A stretch of 64,000 nt of DNA, taken from the NCBI GenBank assembly GCA_027475525.1, contig JAMWFC010000044.1:248001-312000 (forward strand), written 5' to 3'. The position numbers and the translations under genes were made by a program. Below the pieces are notes generated by a model. The model was not told where the DNA came from, did not search any database, and saw only the letters and a list, made by a program, of their open reading frames with translations. Below, one piece after another: positions 11,255 to 25,693 of this stretch. Source of the stretch: Macrolepiota albuminosa. Lineage: Eukaryota > Basidiomycota > Agaricomycetes > Agaricales > Agaricaceae. Within the stretch, counting starts at the first letter, position 1; each line of letters starts with the position of its first letter.

Positions 11255-11740
11255 GGTACTGCCGTTTGCATTATACCTTTCAGACTTTATATACCTTCGG
11301 GGAAAGGCACGTTTACTCACTTTCGTAACTAGGGCCTGGGATATACTGGACAAAGATAGATGAAGCTCGGAGTAAAAGCAGACCACAACGAACATTCCCG
11401 TTAAGTTGTAGACCGATGACGATTTCATATGGATTTGTTCACAACACAGCTGGAGGAAACCTTGACATTTCGAAGGGGACGAAGACTTTCCGCCATCCAG
11501 TTAGGAGGTAGCTGCGCGCCATTTTTTACTAGCAACGTGCTTGCTATCAAATGAGTGAAGAACCTCATCGTCAGGTGGTGTAGTGCATGCGAGAGAAGCT
11601 GACATAACGAGCAACGTCACACGTAGACGTGGAATTGGAGAGATTGGATTGGACGAGCAATGCTGGGTGGCCGGCGTTCCACTTTCCAAAGTCAAGAACC
11701 TGATCGAGTTGACGAAAAAGGGATAGAGCCTGACGCTAAC
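8210..11740. repeat. Segmental duplication, copy 2 (part 1)
   Basis: Direct copy of 1-3660. It is interrupted at 11740 by the Ty3/Gypsy element and resumes at 17884. Confidence 0.93.
9943..9943 (-). other. Putative 1-nt exon in PhoD copy 2
   Basis: The single G is flanked by acceptor TAG and donor GTGAGT. It gives introns of 63 nt (9944-10006) and 62 nt (9881-9942) and restores the WDDHE codons, as in copy 1 at 1828. A direct join of the outer splice sites would leave one base too few. Confidence 0.55.
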
Positions 11741-12081
11741 TGTCAGGAACCGACTTAATAATCAAATCAGTGAAAACCAACAGCAACGAAGTTAGAGTTG
11801 AGCTACCGAATACATAGGCTTTTATACTCTACTGTCTACTAATCATATGCTAAGTTCGTCAGTCCTTGTGATAACTTTAGGAGTCTGAATGGTAGCGTGA
11901 TAATCAATAAAAGGTAATTTACAGGAGAAGCCGTCGTCACTCGTGAATACTTGTAAAACCGGAGCTTCAAAGAAAGAGGAGCTGTGAAACCGGAACTTCA
12001 AGGAATAAAGGAGTACGGAAAATGAATGAATAAATCAGAAAATAAACAAATAAATATCTCGGAAAATATCTAATCATGACA
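11741..12081 (-). repeat. 3' LTR
   Basis: 341 bp, no difference from the 5' LTR seen by eye. It contains a minus-strand TATAAAAG at 11819-11826 and a predicted transcript start near 11793, pointing toward PhoD copy 2. Confidence 0.96.
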
Positions 12082-15000
12082 TTACCTCCCTTTTAATGCG
12101 AGAACTCCGGGCGAGCTTAGGGAGATGTCGGTCAGTGGTTCGGGGATAGGTACGAAAGTAAGGGAGTTGTAATCTGACAAAGAAATTCGTCGTGCCGCTG
12201 CAGTGTTTTTTCGATGAAAATCGTCGATGAGGTCCGGAGCCTCGCCTCTGATGCGCGTCTCTAATTCCCAGGTATCCCTTGATGTCGCTTGGTCCTTCCA
12301 CCTGACTAAATATTCGAGTTTGTTATGTCGAAGTCGTGAATCGAGGATTATCGAAGGCTCCCAGTCCTCTCCCCTAACGTTTAAGGTAATACGCGGAGTA
12401 GGACGGTTAAATTCGTCTCCTGTGTATCGTCTAAGTTTCGTTATGTTGAACGTTGGGTGCATGCGCCAAGAACGGGGTAATTTGAGTTCGTAAGCACAGG
12501 GTGAGTGTTTCTTTACAATAGGGAAAGGCCCCAAATGTTTCCAGTCTAACTTCTTCTTTGGCCGACCCGTAAATATATGTTCGGCGTTAAGCCAAACCTT
12601 ATCTCCTACTTCGTACTCCTCTGGTTGGTGATGTTGATCGTAGAAACGTTTCATGTCTTCCGATGCTCCTTTTAATGCTGCCTTAGTCTCTTCTCGGATG
12701 CTTTTCATTCGAGCGGCAAAATTATCCGCCGATTCTGTATTTCCGGAACTAGGGGTGGGATCAAGACCGGTGTTGACTTGTCGTCCTTTGGTTATGAAAA
12801 AGGGGGATTTTCCGGTAGTGCTCGAGGCTCGGTTATTGTAACAGAATTCCGCTAGGGGTAGCCAAGTAGCCCAATCATCCATGTGATAGTTTATAAATAG
12901 TCTGAGATATTGTTCGATCTCTTGATTTATGCGCTCCGTTTGCCCGTCGGTTTGGGGGTGGTGAGACGTAGAGATGTTACGTGATATTCCTAGTAGTTCG
13001 TAGAGTCTTTTTGTGAACGCGGAGGCAAATTGCGAGCCTCGATCACTGATAACTGTATAAGGTAATCCCTCGTGACGCCATACGTGGTCCCTGAATAGTA
13101 CTGCTGCTCCTTCGGAATCGATCTCTTTATTACACGGTATAGCAAAAATTCGTTTACTGAACCTGTCGACTACTACCATTATGCTGTCATACCCTAGCGA
13201 GGTCGGCAGTCCTGTGATGAAGTCGGTGGAGATTACTTGAAAAGGGAATTCCGGGATAAGATTGGGTGATAACAGCCCTCGTGGTTTCTGTGGGAAGATC
13301 TTGGTCTGCTGGCATTTTCTGCACCCGTCGACGTACTTATTAATGTAGTTGGTCATTTTTGACCACCAGTAGTTTCTGGTGATCAACTCCTTTGTCTTAG
13401 CTCTACCCGGATGTCCCGCCGTGGTCGAGTCATGGTAGAGTTCCAGGATACGTCTTTTGATTCCGTCGTCTTGTACCACTATTAGCCCGTTTCGGAAAGT
13501 AAGTCCTTCTTTTTGTTCCCACTGCGCGAATTTGTCCTTTTCGTTAATAGGAACCTGCTCCTTTTGTCTCAGGTCTTGAATTATCTTATCGCCTTCCGTT
13601 GCTATTGTTATCGCGCTTTCGACGAGCAACGCCGAGATGTGTTCTGCCGAGAGTAAGGTTACGTCTTTATTGTCGTCTTCTACTCCTTTCTTATGGTCTG
13701 GTCTCCGAGACAAGGAATCCGGCTTTAACATGGTTTTCCCTGGTTTGTGCTTCAACATATAGTCATAATCCGCCAAGAAACCCGACCAACGTGCTTGTCG
13801 ACGGTTTAACTTCCGTGCCGTGAGGAAATATTCTAGGTTTTTATGGTCCGACCAAATTTCGATTGTATGTTTACTGCCCTGTACAAGGTGACGCCATTCT
13901 TCTAGTGCTCGGATTATGGCTAACATTTCTTTATCATGTATTTCGTAATTTCTTTCTGCTGCGGAGAAACCCTTTGAATAATACGCTACTGGATGCCATT
14001 CGTTGTTTTGTCGTTGTGACAGTACGGCCCCTGAGGCATAGTCTGATGCGTCAGCCTCGATCTTAAAGGGGTCATCGTCACTGGCCAGGGTTAAAACGGG
14101 GGAGGAGGTTAATTTAGCCTTTAGCGTGTAAAACGACTGATCACATTCGGTTGTCCAGTGAAACCTTTGATTTTTTCTTGTGAGTCGGTACAGGGGTTGT
14201 GCGATCGATGCAAAACTGTCGATGAACTTGCGATAAAAGTTACAAAACCCGAGAAATGATTGCGTTTCCTTTACTGTCCTTGGTGCCGGCCATTCGCTGA
14301 TCGCAGCTAATTTGGCTGGATCCATTTTCACTTTTCCTTCTCCAACGATGACTCCAAGGTACTCTATTCTTGGCTTTTCGAATTCGCACTTTTCGGGTTT
14401 TAAATATAGCTTATTCCTTTCTAGGATATCCAACACCTCGAGTACTACTTTTCGATGCTCGGCAAGGGTTTTGGTGTATACTAGGATGTCATCCATGTAT
14501 ACCATCACGACACCTCGGAGTATCAAATCTTTTAGTAAATTGTTCATCATTGTTTGAAAGGTCGCCGGTGAGTTACAGAGTCCAAAAAACATTACGGTTG
14601 GCTCGAATAGTCCTCGATTGGTTAGAAATGCTGCCTTATGTTCGTCACCCTCCTTGATTCGGATATTGTTAAAACCCCATCTTACATCCATTTTAGAAAA
14701 TACTCGTGCGTGCCGCAATTTTCCTATTATCTCGGAAATTAATGGTAGCGGGTAGGCGTTCTTGACTGTTACCGCATTTAGCCTTCGATAGTCCTGGACT
14801 GGTCTAAGTTTTCCGTCTTTCTTTTTTACAAAGAAAAACCCTGATCCCCACGGTGACTTAGATTCACGTATACGTCCGCTCTTTAGGTTTTCGTCAAGGA
14901 ACGCATCGAGTTCCTTTTGCTCTTGGGGACTGATCGGATAGACCTTTGTAGCTTTGCTTGGCGTCGCTCCTGGTATGACGTCAATCGCATGGTCCCATGG

Positions 15001-15903
15001 TCTTCGTGGGGGTAAGTCATCAAATCCCTCCTTTTCAAACACTAATTTATATGGTTCGTAGTATTGTTCCGGGATCATTTCCCTCATAGTCCTTTTTCGT
15101 TCTCGTTCCTTCTCTTTTTGTGCTATCCGTTGTGATATATTCGAAGTTGCATTTATTCTCAGTTTTGCTGTCACCGGCATGCGGCTCTTCTCGAAGAAGA
15201 GGTTGTCAAAGACCCCAATCTCGGGGTTAAAAAACCGTACGTATTGATGTCCCTCTTTTAACCATCTGAATCTCTTTTCCTCCTTTTGTTGGTCACTTAT
15301 AACTTCCTTTTTCTCCGGTTTCCGTTCCTTCTTTAAACGTTGTCTTTTCTTTGCCTCCGCTTTTAGCTTGTCAATCCTACCTCTTCCGCAAGAACTTGGA
15401 CACCGGTTGAAAGTTATTTCGCCCGTTTCCCAATTTATGTCAGGATTGTGTTTCTCTAGCCAATTGTGTCCGATTATTACGTCCGACCTCCCTATGTTTG
15501 CTACGTAGAAATAAACTTTCTCTGTATGGTTCTTGTACCTCATTTTCAGGGGTACACACTCTGTTATGGACCCATTTTCATTCTTCGACCCGTCGACATT
15601 GAACACTGGTATTGCGCGTGGTAATTTTTCGACTGGTAAGTTATGCTTTTGGGCAAAGTTTCTGTGGATAAACATATTGGTTGCGCCCGAATCTAGTAAT
15701 CCCTCGACCTTTAGGGTTTCATGATTGTCCAGCCGTCGGAGTTCTACGTTCACGTGTGTGGATGTTTTTGGAATTGTGTTAATTACCATAGGATCCCGTT
15801 GCTTAGCCTCAAATTCCTCCGTTAAGATCAAACGTTTCTGATTGGTTGTTACAGAAGAGATAAAATTGATACTTAAATTGGAATTCTGATTGTGCTCGGC
15901 CAT
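12082..15903 (-). CDS. Pol polyprotein (protease, RT, RNase H, integrase, chromodomain)
   Basis: 1273 aa, uninterrupted. In order: aspartic protease with DSGAT (D71); reverse transcriptase with YMDDILVY near residue 470; RNase H (EADASDYASG, near 615-720); integrase zinc-binding HHCC region near 825-865, then a catalytic core with TDFITGLP, DRGSQF and the downstream Glu in QTERINQEIE; a GPF-type motif (LGPFPIV); and a C-terminal chromodomain (LEYLVRWKDQATSRDTWELE) near 1185-1225. The first Met (15903) lies 20 nt after the gag stop in the -1 frame, so Pol may instead be made by frameshifting. The stop codon (12082-12084) directly abuts the 3' LTR and the polypurine tract lies in the last codons. 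Chromodomains in this clade guide integration to marked chromatin; that role here is by family only. Confidence 0.97.
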   Translation of the reverse strand: MAEHNQNSNLSINFISSVTTNQKRLILTEEFEAKQRDPMVINTIPKTSTHVNVELRRLDNHETLKVEGLLDSGATNMFIHRNFAQKHNLPVEKLPRAIPVFNVDGSKNENGSITECVPLKMRYKNHTEKVYFYVANIGRSDVIIGHNWLEKHNPDINWETGEITFNRCPSSCGRGRIDKLKAEAKKRQRLKKERKPEKKEVISDQQKEEKRFRWLKEGHQYVRFFNPEIGVFDNLFFEKSRMPVTAKLRINATSNISQRIAQKEKERERKRTMREMIPEQYYEPYKLVFEKEGFDDLPPRRPWDHAIDVIPGATPSKATKVYPISPQEQKELDAFLDENLKSGRIRESKSPWGSGFFFVKKKDGKLRPVQDYRRLNAVTVKNAYPLPLISEIIGKLRHARVFSKMDVRWGFNNIRIKEGDEHKAAFLTNRGLFEPTVMFFGLCNSPATFQTMMNNLLKDLILRGVVMVYMDDILVYTKTLAEHRKVVLEVLDILERNKLYLKPEKCEFEKPRIEYLGVIVGEGKVKMDPAKLAAISEWPAPRTVKETQSFLGFCNFYRKFIDSFASIAQPLYRLTRKNQRFHWTTECDQSFYTLKAKLTSSPVLTLASDDDPFKIEADASDYASGAVLSQRQNNEWHPVAYYSKGFSAAERNYEIHDKEMLAIIRALEEWRHLVQGSKHTIEIWSDHKNLEYFLTARKLNRRQARWSGFLADYDYMLKHKPGKTMLKPDSLSRRPDHKKGVEDDNKDVTLLSAEHISALLVESAITIATEGDKIIQDLRQKEQVPINEKDKFAQWEQKEGLTFRNGLIVVQDDGIKRRILELYHDSTTAGHPGRAKTKELITRNYWWSKMTNYINKYVDGCRKCQQTKIFPQKPRGLLSPNLIPEFPFQVISTDFITGLPTSLGYDSIMVVVDRFSKRIFAIPCNKEIDSEGAAVLFRDHVWRHEGLPYTVISDRGSQFASAFTKRLYELLGISRNISTSHHPQTDGQTERINQEIEQYLRLFINYHMDDWATWLPLAEFCYNNRASSTTGKSPFFITKGRQVNTGLDPTPSSGNTESADNFAARMKSIREETKAALKGASEDMKRFYDQHHQPEEYEVGDKVWLNAEHIFTGRPKKKLDWKHLGPFPIVKKHSPCAYELKLPRSWRMHPTFNITKLRRYTGDEFNRPTPRITLNVRGEDWEPSIILDSRLRHNKLEYLVRWKDQATSRDTWELETRIRGEAPDLIDDFHRKNTAAARRISLSDYNSLTFVPIPEPLTDISLSSPGVLALKGR
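12085..12094 (-). other. Polypurine tract (plus-strand primer)
   Basis: AAAAGGGAGG on the minus strand, ending 3 bp before the 3' LTR (only the TAA stop lies between). It sits in the last codons of pol. Confidence 0.8.
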
Positions 15904-15923
15904 TCGGCTACATGGCGAGCCAT

Positions 15924-17015
15924 TTAAAAACCCTGTTCTCGAAGTTGAGCTGCCACCGCCTTCTTCATTTCGTCCGTCATATCCCCCACCTCCACTACTT
16001 TGATGACTTTAGGTGAGCGACAGTTCCGTGCGATGTGGCCCACCTTCCCACAATTATAGCAGGTTGGCGGTCCACGCTTACGAGTGCCGTCGACGTCCAT
16101 AGCATTAGGGTCAGCGGTGGTAGTCGTCTGAGTGTTCGGAGCATGTTTGGTCTGGGTCGTCAATGGTTGTGAAATGTTTGTCTGTTTATTCGGATTCCTC
16201 TGGCCACGTCGTTCCTCCTCTGCCCTTCCTGCCGTGATCTTAGACTGTCTCCACTGCCGGTCTAGTAAGTCCGCTTTGTCCTGCCACTCCTGCAAAGTCC
16301 TGGGAAGGGGATCACACTGATAGATCTTCATCAACAGATTTTTCTCCAACCCCAACTTGTAACGATCGAGCAACGCTGCTTCGTTCCACCTCGTATCATT
16401 CTTGAGATTGTCAAACTCGGTGTTATATTCATCCGCCGCTCTGTCTCCCATGATGAGGGTTCGAATCTTGGCCGCGGCAGTTTCCTGGGGAGTACGGTCT
16501 CCGAAATGGTCTCTAAAGGCAGCTTGGAACATCGTCCAGGTGGTGAGTGCCCCCTGTCCTCCATCTTGGATAAGCTCCAGCTGATTCTCCGCCCACTTGC
16601 TTGCTTTGTCGCCTTTCATCAAGGCCAATGCCGTAGCTATTTTTACTTCATCCCTCAAAACCTCTGCTTGTGCGAAGTACTGATTGCAGGAACGCAAAAA
16701 ATAGGCCGCCTTGTCCTTGGAACCTTTGAATTCGTCTGGAAGAGGGATGGTCCTCGGATTTACGGCCACGTTGATGTGAGGCTGAGGGCGATTGGTGATG
16801 GCGGCGATGTTGTTTGTAGTAGCGTCGACAGACTGTGCAGTAGCTATTGCAAGTTGATTTACAGACTGTGCTGTAACATCGAGATTGGCAGCGGTAGCAC
16901 CCCAAGTGGGGATAAGATGATTGATGGCATCAAGAATGGAAGTGATCCCGCTTTGAAGGATGCTAACCGCATCCTCTGGTGCCGTAGTGGTCATAGGGTC
17001 GGAATCAGATGACAT
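15924..17015 (-). CDS. Gag capsid/nucleocapsid protein
   Basis: 363 aa. The central region matches Ty3/Gypsy retrotransposon Gag (DEFKGSKDKAAYFLRSCNQY; WTMFQAAFRDHFGDRTPQE), followed by a basic Gln/Thr-rich linker and one CCHC zinc knuckle (CYNCGKVGHIARNC) near the C terminus, which binds the element RNA. The frame ends GGT TTT TAA, where a GGGTTTT heptamer could allow -1 frameshifting into pol. Confidence 0.96.
   Translation of the reverse strand: MSSDSDPMTTTAPEDAVSILQSGITSILDAINHLIPTWGATAANLDVTAQSVNQLAIATAQSVDATTNNIAAITNRPQPHINVAVNPRTIPLPDEFKGSKDKAAYFLRSCNQYFAQAEVLRDEVKIATALALMKGDKASKWAENQLELIQDGGQGALTTWTMFQAAFRDHFGDRTPQETAAAKIRTLIMGDRAADEYNTEFDNLKNDTRWNEAALLDRYKLGLEKNLLMKIYQCDPLPRTLQEWQDKADLLDRQWRQSKITAGRAEEERRGQRNPNKQTNISQPLTTQTKHAPNTQTTTTADPNAMDVDGTRKRGPPTCYNCGKVGHIARNCRSPKVIKVVEVGDMTDEMKKAVAAQLREQGF
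15927..15933 (-). other. Candidate -1 ribosomal frameshift site
   Basis: G GGT TTT in the gag frame, directly before the gag stop TAA, fits the X XXY YYZ slippery pattern. After a -1 slip the frame reads TTA AAT GGC and is open into the pol ATG. No downstream pseudoknot was modelled. Confidence 0.5.
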
Positions 17016-17529
17016 GGATGTGGGTAGTAGGGCTGTGACACGTGTGCAAGTGAAAGCTCAATATAATCAGCCGATTATATGCCTTTGGACAGCACGTGCA
17101 GGAAGCAAGTCGAGATCTTCGTCAGCCACGAGTCGACGCGCGTTCACGCCGATAAACCAGAGAGCAGTTGTCAAATACCCAGGCTCAACGGAGTGACTAC
17201 CGCCTATTGCACTGGTGTAAGAAGAGCTGGTTCACTTAAGAACACAGGCCCAACAGTTCAACTCTGGAGGGTGCCTCGGAGCAACCCTTTTGTGCCTACT
17301 AACTAGGGTTCCTCGCTATTTACTAACTACCGTTAGCAGCACCGGCAAACGGTGATGAGGGTAATAAGAAAAAATAAAATATACTTAGGTTTGTTGCGTT
17401 ACGCGGTTAGCGTAGAGGTAGAGTAGGATAAAAGTAGTTGAGAAGGTAAAGTGTTGGTGTCGAGTGTGACGGGGGAAACAGCGAGGACAACGCTGGCTGC
17501 AGTGAGCTAGGGACCTTGGCTGAGTGTGG
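17016..17529 (-). other. Retroelement 5' leader
   Basis: About 510 bp between the primer-binding site and the gag ATG. No open frame of note; presumably holds packaging signals. Confidence 0.6.
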
Positions 17530-17540
17530 AACTTCGTTGC
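17530..17540 (-). other. Self-primer binding site
   Basis: The minus-strand sequence GCAACGAAGTT lies 2 nt downstream of the 5' LTR and is perfectly complementary to AACTTCGTTGC in the LTR (17595-17585). That LTR 11-mer starts 33 nt after the start of the LTR TATA box, so it is the predicted first 11 nt of the transcript. There is no TGG-starting tRNA-type site. This is the Tf1 self-priming layout. Confidence 0.85.
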
Positions 17541-17542
17541 AA

Positions 17543-17883
17543 TGTCAGGAACCGACTTAATAATCAAATCAGTGAAAACCAACAGCAACGAAGTTAGAGT
17601 TGAGCTACCGAATACATAGGCTTTTATACTCTACTGTCTACTAATCATATGCTAAGTTCGTCAGTCCTTGTGATAACTTTAGGAGTCTGAATGGTAGCGT
17701 GATAATCAATAAAAGGTAATTTACAGGAGAAGCCGTCGTCACTCGTGAATACTTGTAAAACCGGAGCTTCAAAGAAAGAGGAGCTGTGAAACCGGAACTT
17801 CAAGGAATAAAGGAGTACGGAAAATGAATGAATAAATCAGAAAATAAACAAATAAATATCTCGGAAAATATCTAATCATGACA
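17543..17883 (-). repeat. 5' LTR
   Basis: 341 bp. On the minus strand: U3, TATA box (17628-17621), predicted transcript start at 17595, then 42 nt of further LTR after the 11-nt primer segment. Confidence 0.96.
17621..17628 (-). promoter_or_regulatory. LTR TATA box
   Basis: TATAAAAG on the minus strand, 33 nt upstream of the predicted transcript start (first base of the self-primer). Confidence 0.75.
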
Positions 17884-18130
17884 CTAACTCTGCTCTTCTC
17901 CCCGAAGGCCGTTTGTTTACTCTAGCTTGCACTCGAGCAACCAGACTTAACAATTTCGCATCTACACTGTGGCATTCAGAGGGCAACTCTCCAGCAGAGT
18001 ACAAATAAAGGTGGCGCACAACTGCTTCGCAATCGACATTGTCGAACGCGCCAATAAGCAAGCAATTGACATTTTTATGTAGATCTGATCTGGCTAACCG
18101 GGGTAATTTGCCGGGTCTACAGATCAATCA
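17884..18130. repeat. Segmental duplication, copy 2 (part 2)
   Basis: Resumes the match to about 3655-3880 directly after the retroelement and its CTAAC target duplication. Similarity is lost near 18130 (18240-19160 holds nothing else recognised apart from the relic listed next). Confidence 0.88.
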
Positions 18131-18829
18131 ATTATGTAGTGATATCGAGGTGTCTTTCAAGTTCTCTAAGCTTCCTGCTGACAGCCCACTTGCTGTGAGC
18201 TCTACTTCGGCTTGTACTATCGTGTTATGTTGACGAGATAACATTGGAGTAAAAATTTCAACCTTTATTCTGTCTTCTTCATTCCTTTTTTCTTGAAGTC
18301 TCTTCATCTCCCTGAAACAAAAACGGCATAACCTGTTGGCTTTTACCTTACACTCGTTTGAATTGGTCGTGTCCGGGTCGCCGAGGGAATGTGCTCAGAC
18401 GGCTAGCCGCTAAAAATTGTTGTTTGTGATACCGAGAGAATTGCAGAAAAGCCGTCTGGTGGGGCCGGCTTCTCTCATTTTATATCTCATCCATTTTGTG
18501 CTCCTAGCTTTTGTCGACTTCCTTGTTGTCTTTCTCCAGCTTCATGACTGACCATCATCGCTTTGACCTGCTCCGGAAACGACACAGACTCTCTTGTATC
18601 TTTTCAAGCTGTAGAACTGCTCCTATAATTTCATGTACATACACAGCCCGCGATTTTTTCGCTAAATGGCTAATATTTGTTCCTTGCCATGTGTGGTATC
18701 GTCACGCGAAAAATGATTAGTCAAAAATTTTCCAGCGTTCCAAAATCAAAATACCCGACGGAGGTTCAGGCAGATATATGCAAGTGAGAGGTGTCGTCAT
18801 CAACTCTCGGAATTGGCGAGAGAGGATTC

Positions 18830-19160
18830 AAAACGTGAATGCAGGATAGTGAGCTGACATATCCAATCGGCGACGTTGCCATTGAATCTTGTCGAGGGCT
18901 ATGCTCATAGAGTCCTCTAACCAGGGGTCGGTAGGATGTGATCGTTGCCAGTACTGTCAGGCTTTCTTGAACTCGTACTTCCCTTTCACAAACTGGCGAC
19001 GTGATATAGGTGGGTTTAAGTGGTGGAGAAGTTCGTATGTCGGCTTTTTGATATCTTTGCGTGGATCCATAGACAGCGTGATCGGCGGAAAGATTGATTT
19101 CATGATGGAACGCATGGTCGCTTTTGATAGCTTTTGATATCGAGTCATATTCTGACCCAC
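18830..19160 (-). pseudogene. Possible coding relic, unknown family
   Basis: A minus-strand frame reads KPTYELLHHLNPPISRRQFV ... YEFKKA, a TGA, then QYWQRSHPTDPWLEDSMSIA and LDKIQWQRRRLDMSAHYPAF. The text looks protein-like on both sides of the stop. No family was recognised; it may be a decayed gene or a chance frame. Confidence 0.3.
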
Positions 19161-19161
19161 A

Positions 19162-19170
19162 TATATAAAA
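19162..19170 (+). promoter_or_regulatory. TATA box of the ABC transporter gene
   Basis: TATATAAAA, 82-90 bp upstream of the chosen ATG at 19252. Confidence 0.5.
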
Positions 19171-19251
19171 GCATGATGAGGACCAACAAGGTCTTCACCA
19201 AGACCGCACTAGTGCGGTAACCTGAGCGTCAAAAGGGAAAGCCATTGAGGT

Positions 19252-25599
<6,348 letters not shown>

Positions 25600-25693
25600 G
25601 ACGTGAATAGGGGGAATGATCAGTGATCCGTAGAGTGATGGCGCAGCAGGATAAGTGACGACATGCAGGGCGGGCGTTTTCTGGCCAGAGACC

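Larger units (their letters stand above)
11736..17888 (-). mobile_element. Complete Ty3/Gypsy chromovirus, Tf1/sushi type (self-priming)
   Basis: Full-length LTR retrotransposon on the minus strand: 5' LTR 17543-17883, self-primer binding site 17530-17540, leader, gag 17015-15924, pol 15903-12082, polypurine tract 12085-12094, 3' LTR 11741-12081. The LTRs are 341 bp, start TG and end CA (TGTCA...TGACA on either strand) and look identical. A 5-bp target duplication, CTAAC, flanks the element (11736-11740 and 17884-17888). Domain order protease, RT, RNase H, integrase, GPF motif, chromodomain is that of chromoviruses. Both reading frames are open, so the copy may still be active. Confidence 0.97.
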
